Positions 25,920 to 35,336 of a stretch of DNA of 64,000 bases are shown here, one piece after another. A program made the translations under genes and the position numbers. The stretch lies in contig NJBK01000003.1 of the NCBI GenBank assembly GCA_005223035.1, positions 62,001 to 126,000 on the forward strand. Reading direction: 5' to 3'. Position 1 is the first letter of the stretch. Each line of letters opens with the position of its first letter. The DNA is from Chloroflexi bacterium B3_Chlor. Lineage in GTDB: Bacteria > Chloroflexota > Anaerolineae > UBA7937 > B3-Chlor. Under the pieces are notes generated by a model. The model ran no database searches and was not told the origin of the DNA. It saw only the letters and a program-made list of their open reading frames with translations.

Positions 25920-26543
25920 CTAGGCCACGATCCTCTCTAGGAACTCTGCAAGCTTCTCAGGAATAACAGCAGGCTGTCCCCCCAGTAGGCGGCACACGAC
26001 CACGGTCCGAGCTGCAAACTCCAACTGCTGAGCTTTGTTGGCCGCCTCCCGTAGGTCCTTGCCGACAGTTAGCAAGCCATGATTTTGCAGAAGCGCAGCT
26101 GAACCGTCGCCCAGGGCATCCACCACCGCCTGCGACTGTTCCCTGGTCCCTGAGAGCATGAATGGAACCACCGGGGCTGCGGCCAGAGCGATCGTCTCGA
26201 TCGTCAGCGGTGGTATGGCCTCTTCGAACAATCCCACTATCGTCGCCATCGGAGCGTGGGTATGGATCACGGCGTCCACGTCCTGCCTGGTGCGATGGAT
26301 CAACAAGTGCATTGGCAATTCCACTGAGGGCCTGTCTCGCCCCCCCAGCTTCTTGCCCTGCAGGTCAACCCTGATCAGCGTCTCCTCAGTCAACCCGCCC
26401 TTGTAGAGCTGCGTGGGTGTGATCCAAAGTTCGTCGCTCTCGGGGATGCGGGCGCTGACGTTGCCCCCTTTCGGAGTGATCAAACCCGCATCATAGAGTT
26501 CGTCGACGATCGAGATTATCTGATCTTCAATATCTTGAACCAT
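25920..26543 (-). CDS. Class II aldolase/adducin-family protein
   Basis: A 207-residue protein like L-fuculose-phosphate aldolase. It has GLITPKGGNVSARI near the N terminus, the catalytic Glu region SVELPMHLLIH, zinc ligands in HTHAP and the third His in LQNHGLLTVG. ATG 26543 has GGGGAGG upstream. It cleaves or epimerises a phosphorylated sugar or sugar acid using Zn2+. It is the last gene of a five-gene operon with an FGGY kinase just upstream, so a kinase-then-aldolase sugar catabolic step is likely. The actual sugar is not deducible. Confidence 0.9.
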   Translation of the reverse strand: MVQDIEDQIISIVDELYDAGLITPKGGNVSARIPESDELWITPTQLYKGGLTEETLIRVDLQGKKLGGRDRPSVELPMHLLIHRTRQDVDAVIHTHAPMATIVGLFEEAIPPLTIETIALAAAPVVPFMLSGTREQSQAVVDALGDGSAALLQNHGLLTVGKDLREAANKAQQLEFAARTVVVCRLLGGQPAVIPEKLAEFLERIVA

Positions 26544-26616
26544 GAAAGAGCCTCCCCCTTGCAGCGGCCTCAGGCTCCCGCCAGCCATCTCGAAGATCGC
26601 TTTCGCCAGCTCGACC

Positions 26617-28116
26617 CTAGCGCCCCATTAGCTTGTGATATGTCTTGAGCCATCGCTTGTATAGAGTTCGATACCTACTGCGCATGGTGGGGTCAGCTTC
26701 CACAACCTCTACCGGACCGGCCATGTGCTCCACCGCACATGCTAGATCCTTGTAGATACCAGCGCCCACCGCAGCGCACATCGCCGCTCCCAACCCTGAG
26801 GACTCCTTGACCGTTGGCACCCGCACAGGCATCTCACAGACATCGGCCACGATCTGATTGAAGAGTCCAGCTCTGGTGAGACCCCCACAGACGGTGAGGG
26901 ACTCCGTCCTTCTGCCTGAGATCTCCTCCAATTGGGCAAGATTGCCCAGCACTGCAAACGCGATGTTCTCCAGAATCGCGCGGGCCATCTTTGGCCTCGT
27001 CAACGGCGGTGCTAGCATCATGGGGAAGGGCGCCAGAAAGCCCACCTGCGACGGGAACTCCAGGCGACCGTGGTCTGCTATCCAAGGACCCATCACGGCC
27101 ATCGCTGACCCAGGCGGCTCATTTTCCGCCTCGGCGCACAGCGACACGTAGGCCTGCTCCTCGGTCTCGTCGCCACCGAATGCCTGCCACAACCACTGGT
27201 ACGCAATTCCCGCCAGGCCAGCACTGGATTCCAGGCTCCAGAGATCAGCAAGGGCGTGGGCTCCGGTCCACGTCCGGTGTCTGTCGTCCAGCAAAGGTTC
27301 CGTCAAGGTCATCTGCAGGGGCATGGTCGTGCCAGCGATAGCCACTGTATCACCATCATTCACAGCGCCGCACGCCAGACACGCCGCCTGGCTGTCAGCA
27401 AGCCCCACCACCACGGGAGTTCCGCCAGGCACGCCCAGGACCTCAGCAGCCTCCTGGCTGAGTCCATCAGCAACCTGGCCGGGAGAGTAGAGTGGCGGAA
27501 AAATGTCAGGGGATAGCTCCAAGAGCTCGGCGATCTCAGGGGACCATTCCCTCTCTGTAATGTCGAATAGCAGAGATGACGAAGCGCTGGTTGCCTCAGA
27601 GGAATACGAACCGCACAACTGATACACCAACCAGTCGCTCACCATCAGTACCTTGGCAATACGCTCGTACACCTCGGGCCTGAACTGACGCATCCAGAGT
27701 AGATGCGCCGCCCCGTCAATGCCCAACGGCCAGCGCCCTGTCAATGCATAGATCGTTTCGCCGTGTCTTTGAGCCATATCGAAACCCTGGGCGACGGAAC
27801 GAGCATCCCGGTTGGTGCCACCGTAGAGCACTTCCCCATCATCATCCAAGAAGACTATGCCATCGCGGAAGCTCGTAGTGCTCAGGGCAAGAACCTGGCC
27901 GGAGGGTAGGTTCGTCAGGGCCTCCCTGGTCAACTCCCCAAACGTACGCCACATCTCCTCAGGATGAAATATCAGGCTTGAAGGCAAGGCCTCCTCACGA
28001 GCAAACCGCCCGTCACGCCGGCTGAGGCCCACCTGGCGACCTTGTGTATCCACAATCAAACACCGCCAACTGCCGCTCCCGGCATCCCAGGTCAGCAGAT
28101 AGCCTTCAGTGGCCAC
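26617..28116 (-). CDS. FGGY-family carbohydrate kinase
   Basis: A 499-residue protein of the xylulokinase/gluconokinase/AI-2 kinase superfamily. It has the N-terminal phosphate-1 segment LTWDAGSGSWRCLIVD, LALSTTSFRDGIVFLD, GLADSQAACLACGA (phosphate 2) and the C-terminal SLTVCGGLTRAGLFNQIVADV (adenosine motif). It phosphorylates a sugar, polyol or sugar acid with ATP in the cytoplasm. The GTG start follows directly on the TAA of the SCP2 gene, with no spacer. It is paired with a class II aldolase gene. The substrate is unknown. Confidence 0.9.
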   Translation of the reverse strand: MATEGYLLTWDAGSGSWRCLIVDTQGRQVGLSRRDGRFAREEALPSSLIFHPEEMWRTFGELTREALTNLPSGQVLALSTTSFRDGIVFLDDDGEVLYGGTNRDARSVAQGFDMAQRHGETIYALTGRWPLGIDGAAHLLWMRQFRPEVYERIAKVLMVSDWLVYQLCGSYSSEATSASSSLLFDITEREWSPEIAELLELSPDIFPPLYSPGQVADGLSQEAAEVLGVPGGTPVVVGLADSQAACLACGAVNDGDTVAIAGTTMPLQMTLTEPLLDDRHRTWTGAHALADLWSLESSAGLAGIAYQWLWQAFGGDETEEQAYVSLCAEAENEPPGSAMAVMGPWIADHGRLEFPSQVGFLAPFPMMLAPPLTRPKMARAILENIAFAVLGNLAQLEEISGRRTESLTVCGGLTRAGLFNQIVADVCEMPVRVPTVKESSGLGAAMCAAVGAGIYKDLACAVEHMAGPVEVVEADPTMRSRYRTLYKRWLKTYHKLMGR

Positions 28117-28509
28117 TTACGCAGACTCTCCTCGAGCTATCAGATAGATGCGGTTCAAATCATCTTGCAAGCTTTGCAGCCCCATGGCCGCCGACACATC
28201 GCCAGAGAACGCCAGTTCGCCTGACATCGCAGCAGACGTCGAATCCAACTCAGCACTGAACATCCCGTCGAAGATCTCGCTGGACATACACAGTTCAACC
28301 ATGGCCTCGCCTGGGAATTCGCCCAGTCCGCCTGCGAACTCACCATCGTGGAAATGTGTGTGGAAGAAGAGGTCCAAATCCTCTATCTCAAACTCCACCG
28401 ACACGTCGTATCCCTTGCAGCCTTCCTTGACGGCCTCATCTTCCGACAACAACTCCAGCCACCGGGAGATTATCTTTCCCATTTCCGCGCTGGACTCATA
28501 ACCCGCCAT
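28117..28509 (-). CDS. SCP2-like sterol/lipid-binding domain protein
   Basis: A 130-residue single-domain protein. The C-terminal part GELAFSGDVSAAMGLQSLQDDLNRIY has the SCP2 pattern of a strand followed by a terminal amphipathic helix lining a hydrophobic cavity, and the N-terminal helix includes EDEAVKEGCKG. The start has GGAGG 7 nt upstream. Such small SCP2 proteins bind hydrophobic ligands or acyl-CoA. Its place between a dehydrogenase and a carbohydrate kinase is odd and suggests that the pathway substrate or product is hydrophobic or aromatic. Confidence 0.7.
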   Translation of the reverse strand: MAGYESSAEMGKIISRWLELLSEDEAVKEGCKGYDVSVEFEIEDLDLFFHTHFHDGEFAGGLGEFPGEAMVELCMSSEIFDGMFSAELDSTSAAMSGELAFSGDVSAAMGLQSLQDDLNRIYLIARGESA

Positions 28510-28590
28510 GTTTCGACCTCCGTCTCCGTGGTATCATTCGTCGTAGGCAACTTCTAATCGGCGAAGCTGATCGCGGGGAAAGATGTGCAG

Positions 28591-29607
28591 CTAGGGACGC
28601 CACTGAAAACCCTGCAGGATCTCCGGGTTTGCAGCGTGAAGCGGCTCCTCTCCCTGAAACAGACGCTCCAAGTCGGACACCACGATGCGAGATTGATGAG
28701 CAGGTATCTCGTGTGTATTGCCGCCGATGTGAGGGGTGGCAATGACATTGGGGAGCTGTAGAAATGGATCGTCTGGAGGCAGTGGCTCCTGGCTGAATAC
28801 GTCCAAGGCCGCTCCAGCGATCTTGCCCTCCTTCAGCGCCTCATACAGCGCCTCCTCATCCGTGAGTTCGGCCCTTGCGGTATTGACAAAGTGAGCGGTT
28901 GGCTTCATCATGCCGAACTCCCGTCGGCCCAACATGCCCTTCGTCTCGCCCGTTAGCGCAGCGTGAACAGTCACCACGTCCGACTCAAGCAGAAGGGTAT
29001 CCAGGTCAACGCATTGCGCACCCCATCCCACCGCCACATCTTCTGAAACATAGGGATCGTGGACTATCAACCTTGTGTCGAAACCCCTGAGTCGCTTTGC
29101 CACCTCGCGTCCCACAGCTCCCAGGCCGATGATACCCACCGTCTTGTCCCACAACTCGTTGCCCTTCAACTCGAAGAACGTAACCGCCATCTTGACCATA
29201 CCCTGCGGGCCGCCTTCTTGCCGCAGAATGTCCATCGCCTGTGGGATGTGCCGCAAGCTCATCACCATCAGCGCCAGCGTCAAGTCCGCGACAGCCTGCG
29301 CGTTCCGACCTGGCGCACGGAGCACCGGAATCCCCATCTCGGTGGCCGTCGCCACGTCTATGTTAGCCGGGTCCGCCCGACAACAAGCGATTACCTGAAG
29401 CCGGTCTACCTGTGCCAACACCTTGGCCCGGACCTGATCCACCTCGGTGACGAAGACATCAAACCCTTCGAGCGCGCGCACCAGTTTCCTGCCGGCGAGC
29501 AGCCGCTTCTTATCGGCAAAGCCTTCGTACGACAACTCTCCGAATCTACCCAACCTCTCGATGCCCCACTCGTCGAGAGCCGCCGTTACGAGGATCCTCA
29601 CTTGCAT
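28591..29607 (-). CDS. D-isomer-specific 2-hydroxyacid dehydrogenase (NAD-dependent)
   Basis: A 338-residue protein with the D-2-hydroxyacid dehydrogenase fold. The Rossmann motif is GIIGLGAVGREVA (about residue 160), and the catalytic Arg (NTARAEL), Glu (DVFSQEPL) and His (ATPHIGGNTHE) are all present. It reduces 2-oxoacids or oxidises 2-hydroxyacids with NAD(H); phosphoglycerate, hydroxypyruvate and formate-like members share this pattern. The start overlaps the end of the SRPBCC gene by 10 nt, so they are coupled. The specific substrate is unknown. Confidence 0.92.
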   Translation of the reverse strand: MQVRILVTAALDEWGIERLGRFGELSYEGFADKKRLLAGRKLVRALEGFDVFVTEVDQVRAKVLAQVDRLQVIACCRADPANIDVATATEMGIPVLRAPGRNAQAVADLTLALMVMSLRHIPQAMDILRQEGGPQGMVKMAVTFFELKGNELWDKTVGIIGLGAVGREVAKRLRGFDTRLIVHDPYVSEDVAVGWGAQCVDLDTLLLESDVVTVHAALTGETKGMLGRREFGMMKPTAHFVNTARAELTDEEALYEALKEGKIAGAALDVFSQEPLPPDDPFLQLPNVIATPHIGGNTHEIPAHQSRIVVSDLERLFQGEEPLHAANPEILQGFQWRP

Positions 29608-30104
29608 CCCTCGGTGGAACTGACTGATTCTCCACGCCCGCCCTTCGCCGAGGATGCCTGGGCACTCCCTGGCGACTTCTCTACGACCTCCTTGATACGA
29701 GCGAGTTCCTGGGCCAGGATATCGGTCACCTGCTTTGCCAGCTTGTCACTGACGAACCCAAGCAGGCCAGCAGGAGTGGCGAACTCGTTGCTCATGGTCA
29801 GAAGTGTTCCCCCGGCTTGAGCCTCGCAGGTCTGGGTAAGTATGGACTCCGCTCCCTTGACAACTTTGGTCACCATTCTGTGAGGCGGGTCCCACTCCAT
29901 TATCTCATGCTCTGTTGTGATCTTGCTGGCCGCGAATTTACTAACGGAACGGTAGGTGCACCCCACCCCGGGCGGTCCTTCGGAAGTGATCTCGCATCGC
30001 AGGGTGACCACGCTCCACTCCGGCCCCCTTTCCAAATCGCTGATCAGAGCCCACACCTTCTCTGGCGAAGCAGCAATCAATATCTCACTTTGCGCCAGAG
30101 GCAC
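29598..30104 (-). CDS. SRPBCC (START-like) ligand-binding protein
   Basis: A 168-residue protein with the N-terminal SEILIAASPEKVWALISDLERGPEW signature of the polyketide cyclase/START-like SRPBCC superfamily and the matching C-terminal helix. It has a low-complexity Ser/Gly/Lys tail. The start is read as GTG 30104 because GGGAGG is 8 nt upstream; an in-frame TTG at 30122 would place the ribosome site inside the gene. It is first in the operon, directly behind the promoter at 30152-30180. It probably binds a hydrophobic ligand; no catalytic function can be assigned. Confidence 0.8.
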   Translation of the reverse strand: MPLAQSEILIAASPEKVWALISDLERGPEWSVVTLRCEITSEGPPGVGCTYRSVSKFAASKITTEHEIMEWDPPHRMVTKVVKGAESILTQTCEAQAGGTLLTMSNEFATPAGLLGFVSDKLAKQVTDILAQELARIKEVVEKSPGSAQASSAKGGRGESVSSTEGCK

Positions 30105-30151
30105 AGGGTACTCCTCCCTCAACTCACTCAGTCCAGGTCAAAGCGGCACTC

Positions 30152-30180
30152 ATTATACCACACGTCCTGCAGCGTAACAA
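30152..30180 (-). promoter_or_regulatory. Promoter of the SRPBCC-dehydrogenase-SCP2-kinase-aldolase operon
   Basis: On the minus strand TTGTTA (30175-30180), 17 bp, TATAAT (30152-30157) with a TGG extension. Confidence 0.75.
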
Positions 30181-30194
30181 TGATCGGCCACTGT

Positions 30195-30224
30195 TTGCTA
30201 GACACAACTGGTGAGAAGTATAAT
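30195..30224 (+). promoter_or_regulatory. Promoter upstream of the PPC lipoprotein
   Basis: TTGCTA (30195-30200), 18 bp, TATAAT (30219-30224). The roughly 320 nt between it and the lipoprotein start hold no convincing gene; short open frames there lack ribosome sites. Confidence 0.55.
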
Positions 30225-30547
30225 GAGAATAGCTGCTATCATTGTCGACGCGGGAACTCGATGTGCGGTCCCAGTTCCGATATGGAATCGGCGAGAAAAG
30301 TGGGTCGTCAAGTACCCACTTCTCTCACGTTATGGGCCCTGTGAGATTCCGAACTTAGCACGGGGTATTCTCGCGCAGCTCTTTCAACAGCTGCGACATT
30401 CCAACGAAAGAAGGCCATCGTGAACAGCAAGCGCGTGCCACTTGCAGGTGGACCACGCGCGGCCATCGCCCGGTTCTTGGGACACGGCTGTCCGGTTCGC
30501 GCTCCAGGGACAGCAACAAAGGAATCCCGTCATTGGGACACAGAGCC

Positions 30548-32062
30548 ATGCTGGGCCACAGACTCAGAAGCGGTTCGCGGAGAGCGGTCGTGCTAGGATC
30601 AATACCTGCAAGCCGGGTTGGAAGACTCAGGCGAGTAGGTTTGCTTGTCTCGCTGCTCCACCTGCTTGCCCAGTCCACCTTCTTTGTGGGCTGCCTGGAC
30701 TCGCCAGCCTCACCACCTACTCCCACTCCAGTTCCCTCTGGGCCCGGCCCATCGGCCCCCACGCTCACCCCTACCCCCTCGCTGCCCGTGCCCACGTCGA
30801 CGCCAACTGCTCTTGCCACTGAGGGACCAACTCAGTCCTATTTCAACGCGACCCTGGGGATCTCGCTGGCCTACCCTATGGAGTGGCTTGTCAGAGAAAC
30901 AGAGGGAGGAGTCGTCTTTGGCACCTCGCAGCAGGTGATCGCGGGTGGGGAGTTCATGGCCGGTGCGGGGCTGGCCGTCTCGGTTGCCCCCCTGCCGAAT
31001 GCGGAGTGGCAAAGTGTGGAGGAGTTGTGCGCAAGCCAGGCCTCTGTCTTCAACTCTGAGGAGATGGAGATTGGTGAACCACAACTGCGCAACATTGGAG
31101 GGCAAGTTGGAGCGTTGATCAGCTTGCAGGGGATACCTGGCCTGGGCCAGACACAAACCAAGGGGTTGGTGGCAGCCGCCATCTGGGACGACTGGGCATA
31201 CACTTTCGTGGCGTTGTCGGTCGCTCGTGAGTGGGCCACGCACGGAGCCTCCCTGGGAAGGATGATAGAGAGTGTCGAGTTCACACCCAGGGAGCGTCCC
31301 GAATATGTACCCGATCCTTGGGAACCCGACGACACTCTGAGTGACGCCACCGAGATAGAGATGAGTTCTGCTCAGGCTCATGACCTGCACACTCTGGGCG
31401 ATCGAGATTATGTCCGTTTCGAAGCCACAAGGGGACACGTCTACACCATTGAGACCGCCAATCTGGGACAGGACATAGACACAAGGATTTTCTTGTACGA
31501 CGCCGAAGGCAGACTACTGACTCACAACGACGACGGCCGCGGTCTTGAAGAACCCTGGGCCTCCCGTTTGAGATGGACCGCAGAAAGAACCGACTCCCTT
31601 TATCTCATGGTCAAGGACGTCGGCGATGACGATGCGGGTCCGGGCACCTCTTATGAGATCAGAGTCTGGGAGGAGATTCATTTTGTGGAGGACGAGTATG
31701 AGCCGGATGGTTCCCCAGATCTAGCCACCTTGCTCAAACCAGGAAAACCCCAGGTCCACAACCTGCACGTCCCTGGGGATCAAGACTGGATCCGCTTCGA
31801 AGCGAGAGCCGGCAACATCTTCGTCATCGAGACCTTCAATCTCGGGTCCAGTGTAGATACCGTGCTCCATCTTCTCGATGAGCAAGGAAATGAGCTGGCC
31901 TGGGACGACGATGGGCGCGCAGAGGAAGAGGCCCTTGCCTCACGCATTCAGTGGAGGGCACAAGGGGACACTTCTCTATACGTCATGATCCATGATTCGG
32001 GCGATGACGATGGGGGACCAGAGACCGAATACCGAGTCAGGCTTCTGGAGACGTGGCCGTAA
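30548..32062 (+). CDS. Lipoprotein with two PPC (pre-peptidase C-terminal-like) domains
   Basis: About 504 residues. A hydrophobic signal segment ends in FFVGC, a lipobox, so the mature protein starts at that Cys. A Thr/Pro/Ser linker follows, then a beta-rich domain (about 95-260), then two PPC repeats: the first around DPWEPDDTLSDATEIE...DYVRFEA and the second around EDEYEPDGSPDLAT...DWIRFEA, each ending in an acidic GDDD loop. PPC domains usually accompany secreted peptidases; here no peptidase domain is present, so it is a surface-anchored binding protein. The start is uncertain because no strong ribosome site precedes ATG 30548. Confidence 0.8.
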   Translation: MLGHRLRSGSRRAVVLGSIPASRVGRLRRVGLLVSLLHLLAQSTFFVGCLDSPASPPTPTPVPSGPGPSAPTLTPTPSLPVPTSTPTALATEGPTQSYFNATLGISLAYPMEWLVRETEGGVVFGTSQQVIAGGEFMAGAGLAVSVAPLPNAEWQSVEELCASQASVFNSEEMEIGEPQLRNIGGQVGALISLQGIPGLGQTQTKGLVAAAIWDDWAYTFVALSVAREWATHGASLGRMIESVEFTPRERPEYVPDPWEPDDTLSDATEIEMSSAQAHDLHTLGDRDYVRFEATRGHVYTIETANLGQDIDTRIFLYDAEGRLLTHNDDGRGLEEPWASRLRWTAERTDSLYLMVKDVGDDDAGPGTSYEIRVWEEIHFVEDEYEPDGSPDLATLLKPGKPQVHNLHVPGDQDWIRFEARAGNIFVIETFNLGSSVDTVLHLLDEQGNELAWDDDGRAEEEALASRIQWRAQGDTSLYVMIHDSGDDDGGPETEYRVRLLETWP

Positions 32063-32101
32063 CGCATCTATAGCATCATGATGTTCTCAGTAGCCGCGCC
32101 C

Positions 32102-32950
32102 CTACACATGCTGTAGCAGCTCCCTCAACAGGCGAGCCGCCTCTGTTGGTTGTCCCTCGTGGAACAAAGCTACTCCATCAAGGACCAAATCCTCGCGACC
32201 TTCCAGCACAGCCTGTCCCAGAGGCGACTCTTTCAATATCCTGAGATCCTCAGTGTAAGGATCCTTAATGATATCCTCCCGCACGATGCGCCCGTCCCCC
32301 ATGATCAGGATACGATCTGTACGCCGGGCCACCGCTGGGTCATGAGTTACTACGAGGAAGGTGGTGCCCAGCCGATGATTCATGTCATGCATCAAGTCAA
32401 CGATCTCTTTCGAGTTCTCCGAATCCAACTCGCCTGTAGGCTCGTCAGCCAGCACCAGCGAGGGTTGGTTTACCAGGGACCGAGCGACGGCGACCCTCTG
32501 GCATTGCCCGCCGGACAACTGATTGGGCAGGTGGGGCAACCGATCACCCAAGCCCACCAATTCCAGTACATCTCGCGCGCGGCCACGCCTCTCCTTGCCG
32601 CTCATCTTCTGCTCGTGCAACGGAACCTCGACATTCTCCAGGGCCGTCATGGTAGGGATAAGATTGTGAAGCTGAAAGACAAAGCCCATCGTCTCGTTGC
32701 GGAAGCGGTCCAGGTTCTTGACCTTGGCCAAGTCTTGGTCGTTGACCAGGACCTGCCCGCTGGTGGGACGAGCCAGAGCCCCCAGCACGTACAGCAGGGT
32801 GGACTTGCCGCTGCCTGAAGGCCCCATGATGGACACGAACTCCCCGCGCCTCACGGTCAGACTCACACCATCCAGGGCCCGTATCTCCTCACCGTCCCCG
32901 TATATCTTCACCAAATCGCGCGTCTCGACGATAACATCATTCTCGGACAT
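32102..32950 (-). CDS. ABC transporter ATP-binding protein, MacB/LolD type
   Basis: A 282-residue ATPase with Walker A GPSGSGKST (about 46), Q-loop FQLHNLIP, signature LSGGQCQR (about 150), Walker B LVLADEPTGELDS and the H-loop VVTHD. The LolD/MacB-type features fit the adjacent FtsX-like permease. About 50 extra residues after the ATPase core end in a helical, TPR-like tail (LFHEGQPTEAARLLRELL). ATG 32950 has GGGGAG upstream. It is the last gene of a four-gene operon starting at the promoter 37609-37637. Confidence 0.93.
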   Translation of the reverse strand: MSENDVIVETRDLVKIYGDGEEIRALDGVSLTVRRGEFVSIMGPSGSGKSTLLYVLGALARPTSGQVLVNDQDLAKVKNLDRFRNETMGFVFQLHNLIPTMTALENVEVPLHEQKMSGKERRGRARDVLELVGLGDRLPHLPNQLSGGQCQRVAVARSLVNQPSLVLADEPTGELDSENSKEIVDLMHDMNHRLGTTFLVVTHDPAVARRTDRILIMGDGRIVREDIIKDPYTEDLRILKESPLGQAVLEGREDLVLDGVALFHEGQPTEAARLLRELLQHV

Positions 32951-32971
32951 CACTGACTCCCCACATCGTTT

Positions 32972-34144
32972 CTATCTGGCCCACGAGATGACCCTCTCGC
33001 CGACACCACGGTACGTGATAGTCAAACGATCTGTAACGCCTCCCAGGATCTTCCTCTGATTGCTGCCGTCCGCGTTCATCACGTAGAATTCCCAATCGCC
33101 ACCCCGATCGGAGAGGAATGCTATCTGCTCCCCATCGGGACTCCACGCCGGAGACACGTTGTTCGGTCGCCTCTCCAGCAGGGCCGAACTGCTCGTCAAG
33201 GGCCAACGCCCACTCCCATCGGCGTTCATGATGTAGATCTCCCAATGGTCATGTTGCCAGTGCATGAATGCGATGCGAGTCCCGTCGGGAGACCACGCTG
33301 GGAAGTGGTCATGCACATTATGGGTCAACACACTGTTGTTCGGACCTTCCACCGTAGTCATGCTCAACCCATGGAGCTCGGATGGGGTTGCGCCGCTATC
33401 ACCTCCATCATAGACTATCCATTTTCCATCGGGGGACCAAGAGGGGGAAAACGAGAAACGATCGCAATAAGGTTGACGGAAATAGCCATCAGCCACGTCC
33501 ACTACCCCGATATGCCACTCCTGCTGAGGCATAGGAGGAACGATCACTATGCAACCATATCCCTCGATACACTCTCTCCAGGGCGCTGTTAGCCCCTCCG
33601 TCTCGAAATAGAAGGCTATCTGGCTGCCATCCGGTGACCACACGGGACTGCGGGCCACATCAGAACTGAACACCAGCCTTTCGTTGCTGCCGTCTCCATT
33701 CATGGTATAGATGCCCCACGGAGTTGTCCAGCGGGAAAAGGCTATCTGAGTACCATCGGCCGACCAACTGGGGTCCAGCCCGTCGGTCAAACGAGTCAGC
33801 CCGCTCCCATCGGCCTTCACCCTGTATAAGTCTCCCCCACTAGCCACCTGAAAGACGAAACTACCTTGCAGCGCGGGTGTCGGCGTAGGGGTCGGAGGCA
33901 ATGGCCTCGGGGTCGCAGTGGCCGTCGGCGTGTTGGTCGGCGGCACGGCAGTGGCCGTTGGCGTGTTAGTCGGCGGTATCGCCGTGGGTGTCGGCGTATA
34001 GGTTGGGACAGCGGTGGGCGTCGCAGTGGGCGGAACTGGAGTAGCGGTCGGCGAAGGCTCCTCACCAACCCCTGAAGGTAGTATACCCACACAACCGCTC
34101 AACAAGACCGTGAGCACGCACAGTGACAGTATCTTGCGCTTCAT
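32972..34144 (-). CDS. TolB-like beta-propeller lipoprotein
   Basis: About 390 residues. A signal peptide with lipobox LLSGC is followed by a roughly 70-residue Thr-Pro-rich linker made of imperfect repeats (PPTNTPTAT), then at least six WD40-like/PD40 blades, each with the WSPDGxxIAF pattern and often YxMNADGS. ATG 34144 is two bases after the membrane-fusion gene stop, with GGAG upstream. The propeller probably sits outside the membrane and binds peptides or cell-wall material. Its place between the adaptor and ATPase genes of an ABC exporter is unusual and suggests a dedicated partner of that transporter. Confidence 0.85.
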   Translation of the reverse strand: MKRKILSLCVLTVLLSGCVGILPSGVGEEPSPTATPVPPTATPTAVPTYTPTPTAIPPTNTPTATAVPPTNTPTATATPRPLPPTPTPTPALQGSFVFQVASGGDLYRVKADGSGLTRLTDGLDPSWSADGTQIAFSRWTTPWGIYTMNGDGSNERLVFSSDVARSPVWSPDGSQIAFYFETEGLTAPWRECIEGYGCIVIVPPMPQQEWHIGVVDVADGYFRQPYCDRFSFSPSWSPDGKWIVYDGGDSGATPSELHGLSMTTVEGPNNSVLTHNVHDHFPAWSPDGTRIAFMHWQHDHWEIYIMNADGSGRWPLTSSSALLERRPNNVSPAWSPDGEQIAFLSDRGGDWEFYVMNADGSNQRKILGGVTDRLTITYRGVGERVISWAR

Positions 34145-34145
34145 C

Positions 34146-35294
34146 TTATTCAACTCCCATAAAGATGTCTACGAAGGCAGTCATCCCCCAGCGCAAACCG
34201 GGGTCCTGTTCCTCGAGCTCTATCGTGACGGTATAGTTGGTACCCCCTTGCTCCAGACTGGCCATGGGCGCCATACGCGTCACAACACCCCGCATGCTTC
34301 GCTCCGGCAGGGCATCAAAGGTCAATTCCACTTCCTGCCCCACCTGCACCAGGTATATGTCTATCTCATTGAGGTCCGTAGTCTCTACCTTGAACTCGCT
34401 CACATCACCGAGTACAACAGCCGGCGCGCCCGGACTCACCATCTCTCCTTCTCTCACGCGAAGCGCACCGATGGTTCCTGCGAACGGTGCGCTCAAGCCC
34501 GCGTCCTCAACGGCAGAAAGAGCCTGTGACAGAGCCAGTTCCGCTTGGGCCACTTGTGCGTCCGCCACGGCCACATCTTCCGGCCTGGCGCCGGCCCTCA
34601 GCAATGCCAGGGATGCACGCGCCCTGTCCACCCCCGCCTGCGCGACGGCCACATCCTCAGCCGATGGCCCCCGCACGAGTGCCTCGTAGTTGGCTCTGGC
34701 TATCTCGTACTCCACTGTAGCCTGCTGCAAGGCCAGCGCCTGAGGCATCTCTCCGATTTCCTCCAGCCACGATACCTCGTCATACGCCGCCTGAGCCTGC
34801 TGCAGCGCAAGGGAAGCTGTCTCCAGCGCGCCCCTAGCAGCCGTGATCTCTTCCGCGCTGGCTCCTGACCTCAGCTTGCCCAACTCTGCCTGTGCTGCGG
34901 CAACACTAGCCTGCGCTACGGCCAGTTCTTCAGCTCTGGACGCCGCCTCCACTTGGCCCAGTGAAGCCTGAGCTGTGCCCAGAGCTGCCTCGGCCTGAGC
35001 GACCGCCTCTCCCAAGTCGCTTTTGTCCAATTGGACCAACAACTGTCCTTCTTGGACTTGATCTCCCTCCTCTACGAGCACCTCTTCCACCACGCCACCC
35101 ATCTTGAAGCTTAGAGTGGCGAAGCGGAAAGGTAGGACCACACCGATCGCAGAGACAACTCTCGTCACTTCCTCTTCCGGCTCGTCGACAGTATCCGCCT
35201 CCGGTTGAGGGGCCAAGTAGGCGGTGTAGATCCAGGCGGCAGCGGCCAGGACGGCAACTGCCAAGACTACTCCAATGACGACCTTCTTCACCAT
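34146..35294 (-). CDS. HlyD/MacA-type membrane-fusion (adaptor) protein
   Basis: A 382-residue protein. It has an N-terminal membrane helix (about 4-27), a split lipoyl/biotinyl-like domain (GQLLVQLDKSDLGEA), a very long Ala-rich coiled-coil hairpin with repeated AVAQA/ASLALLRAGA heptads (about 95-270), and a beta-barrel domain (VGQEVELTFDALPERSMRGVV). It links the inner-membrane permease to the outside in MacAB-type exporters. In a probably monoderm or atypical envelope it would form a periplasm-free funnel. It is part of the operon with the duplicated permease 42 nt upstream. Confidence 0.92.
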   Translation of the reverse strand: MVKKVVIGVVLAVAVLAAAAWIYTAYLAPQPEADTVDEPEEEVTRVVSAIGVVLPFRFATLSFKMGGVVEEVLVEEGDQVQEGQLLVQLDKSDLGEAVAQAEAALGTAQASLGQVEAASRAEELAVAQASVAAAQAELGKLRSGASAEEITAARGALETASLALQQAQAAYDEVSWLEEIGEMPQALALQQATVEYEIARANYEALVRGPSAEDVAVAQAGVDRARASLALLRAGARPEDVAVADAQVAQAELALSQALSAVEDAGLSAPFAGTIGALRVREGEMVSPGAPAVVLGDVSEFKVETTDLNEIDIYLVQVGQEVELTFDALPERSMRGVVTRMAPMASLEQGGTNYTVTIELEEQDPGLRWGMTAFVDIFMGVE

Positions 35295-35336
35295 GAATGC
35301 CTCCTCATCAGTACACCCTCATCGTCAAGCTTCCCG

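Noticed and set aside
33880-34070. Tandem DNA repeats, possible minisatellite
   Set aside because: They encode the Thr-Pro linker of the TolB-like lipoprotein; this is low-complexity coding sequence typical of surface proteins in such bacteria.
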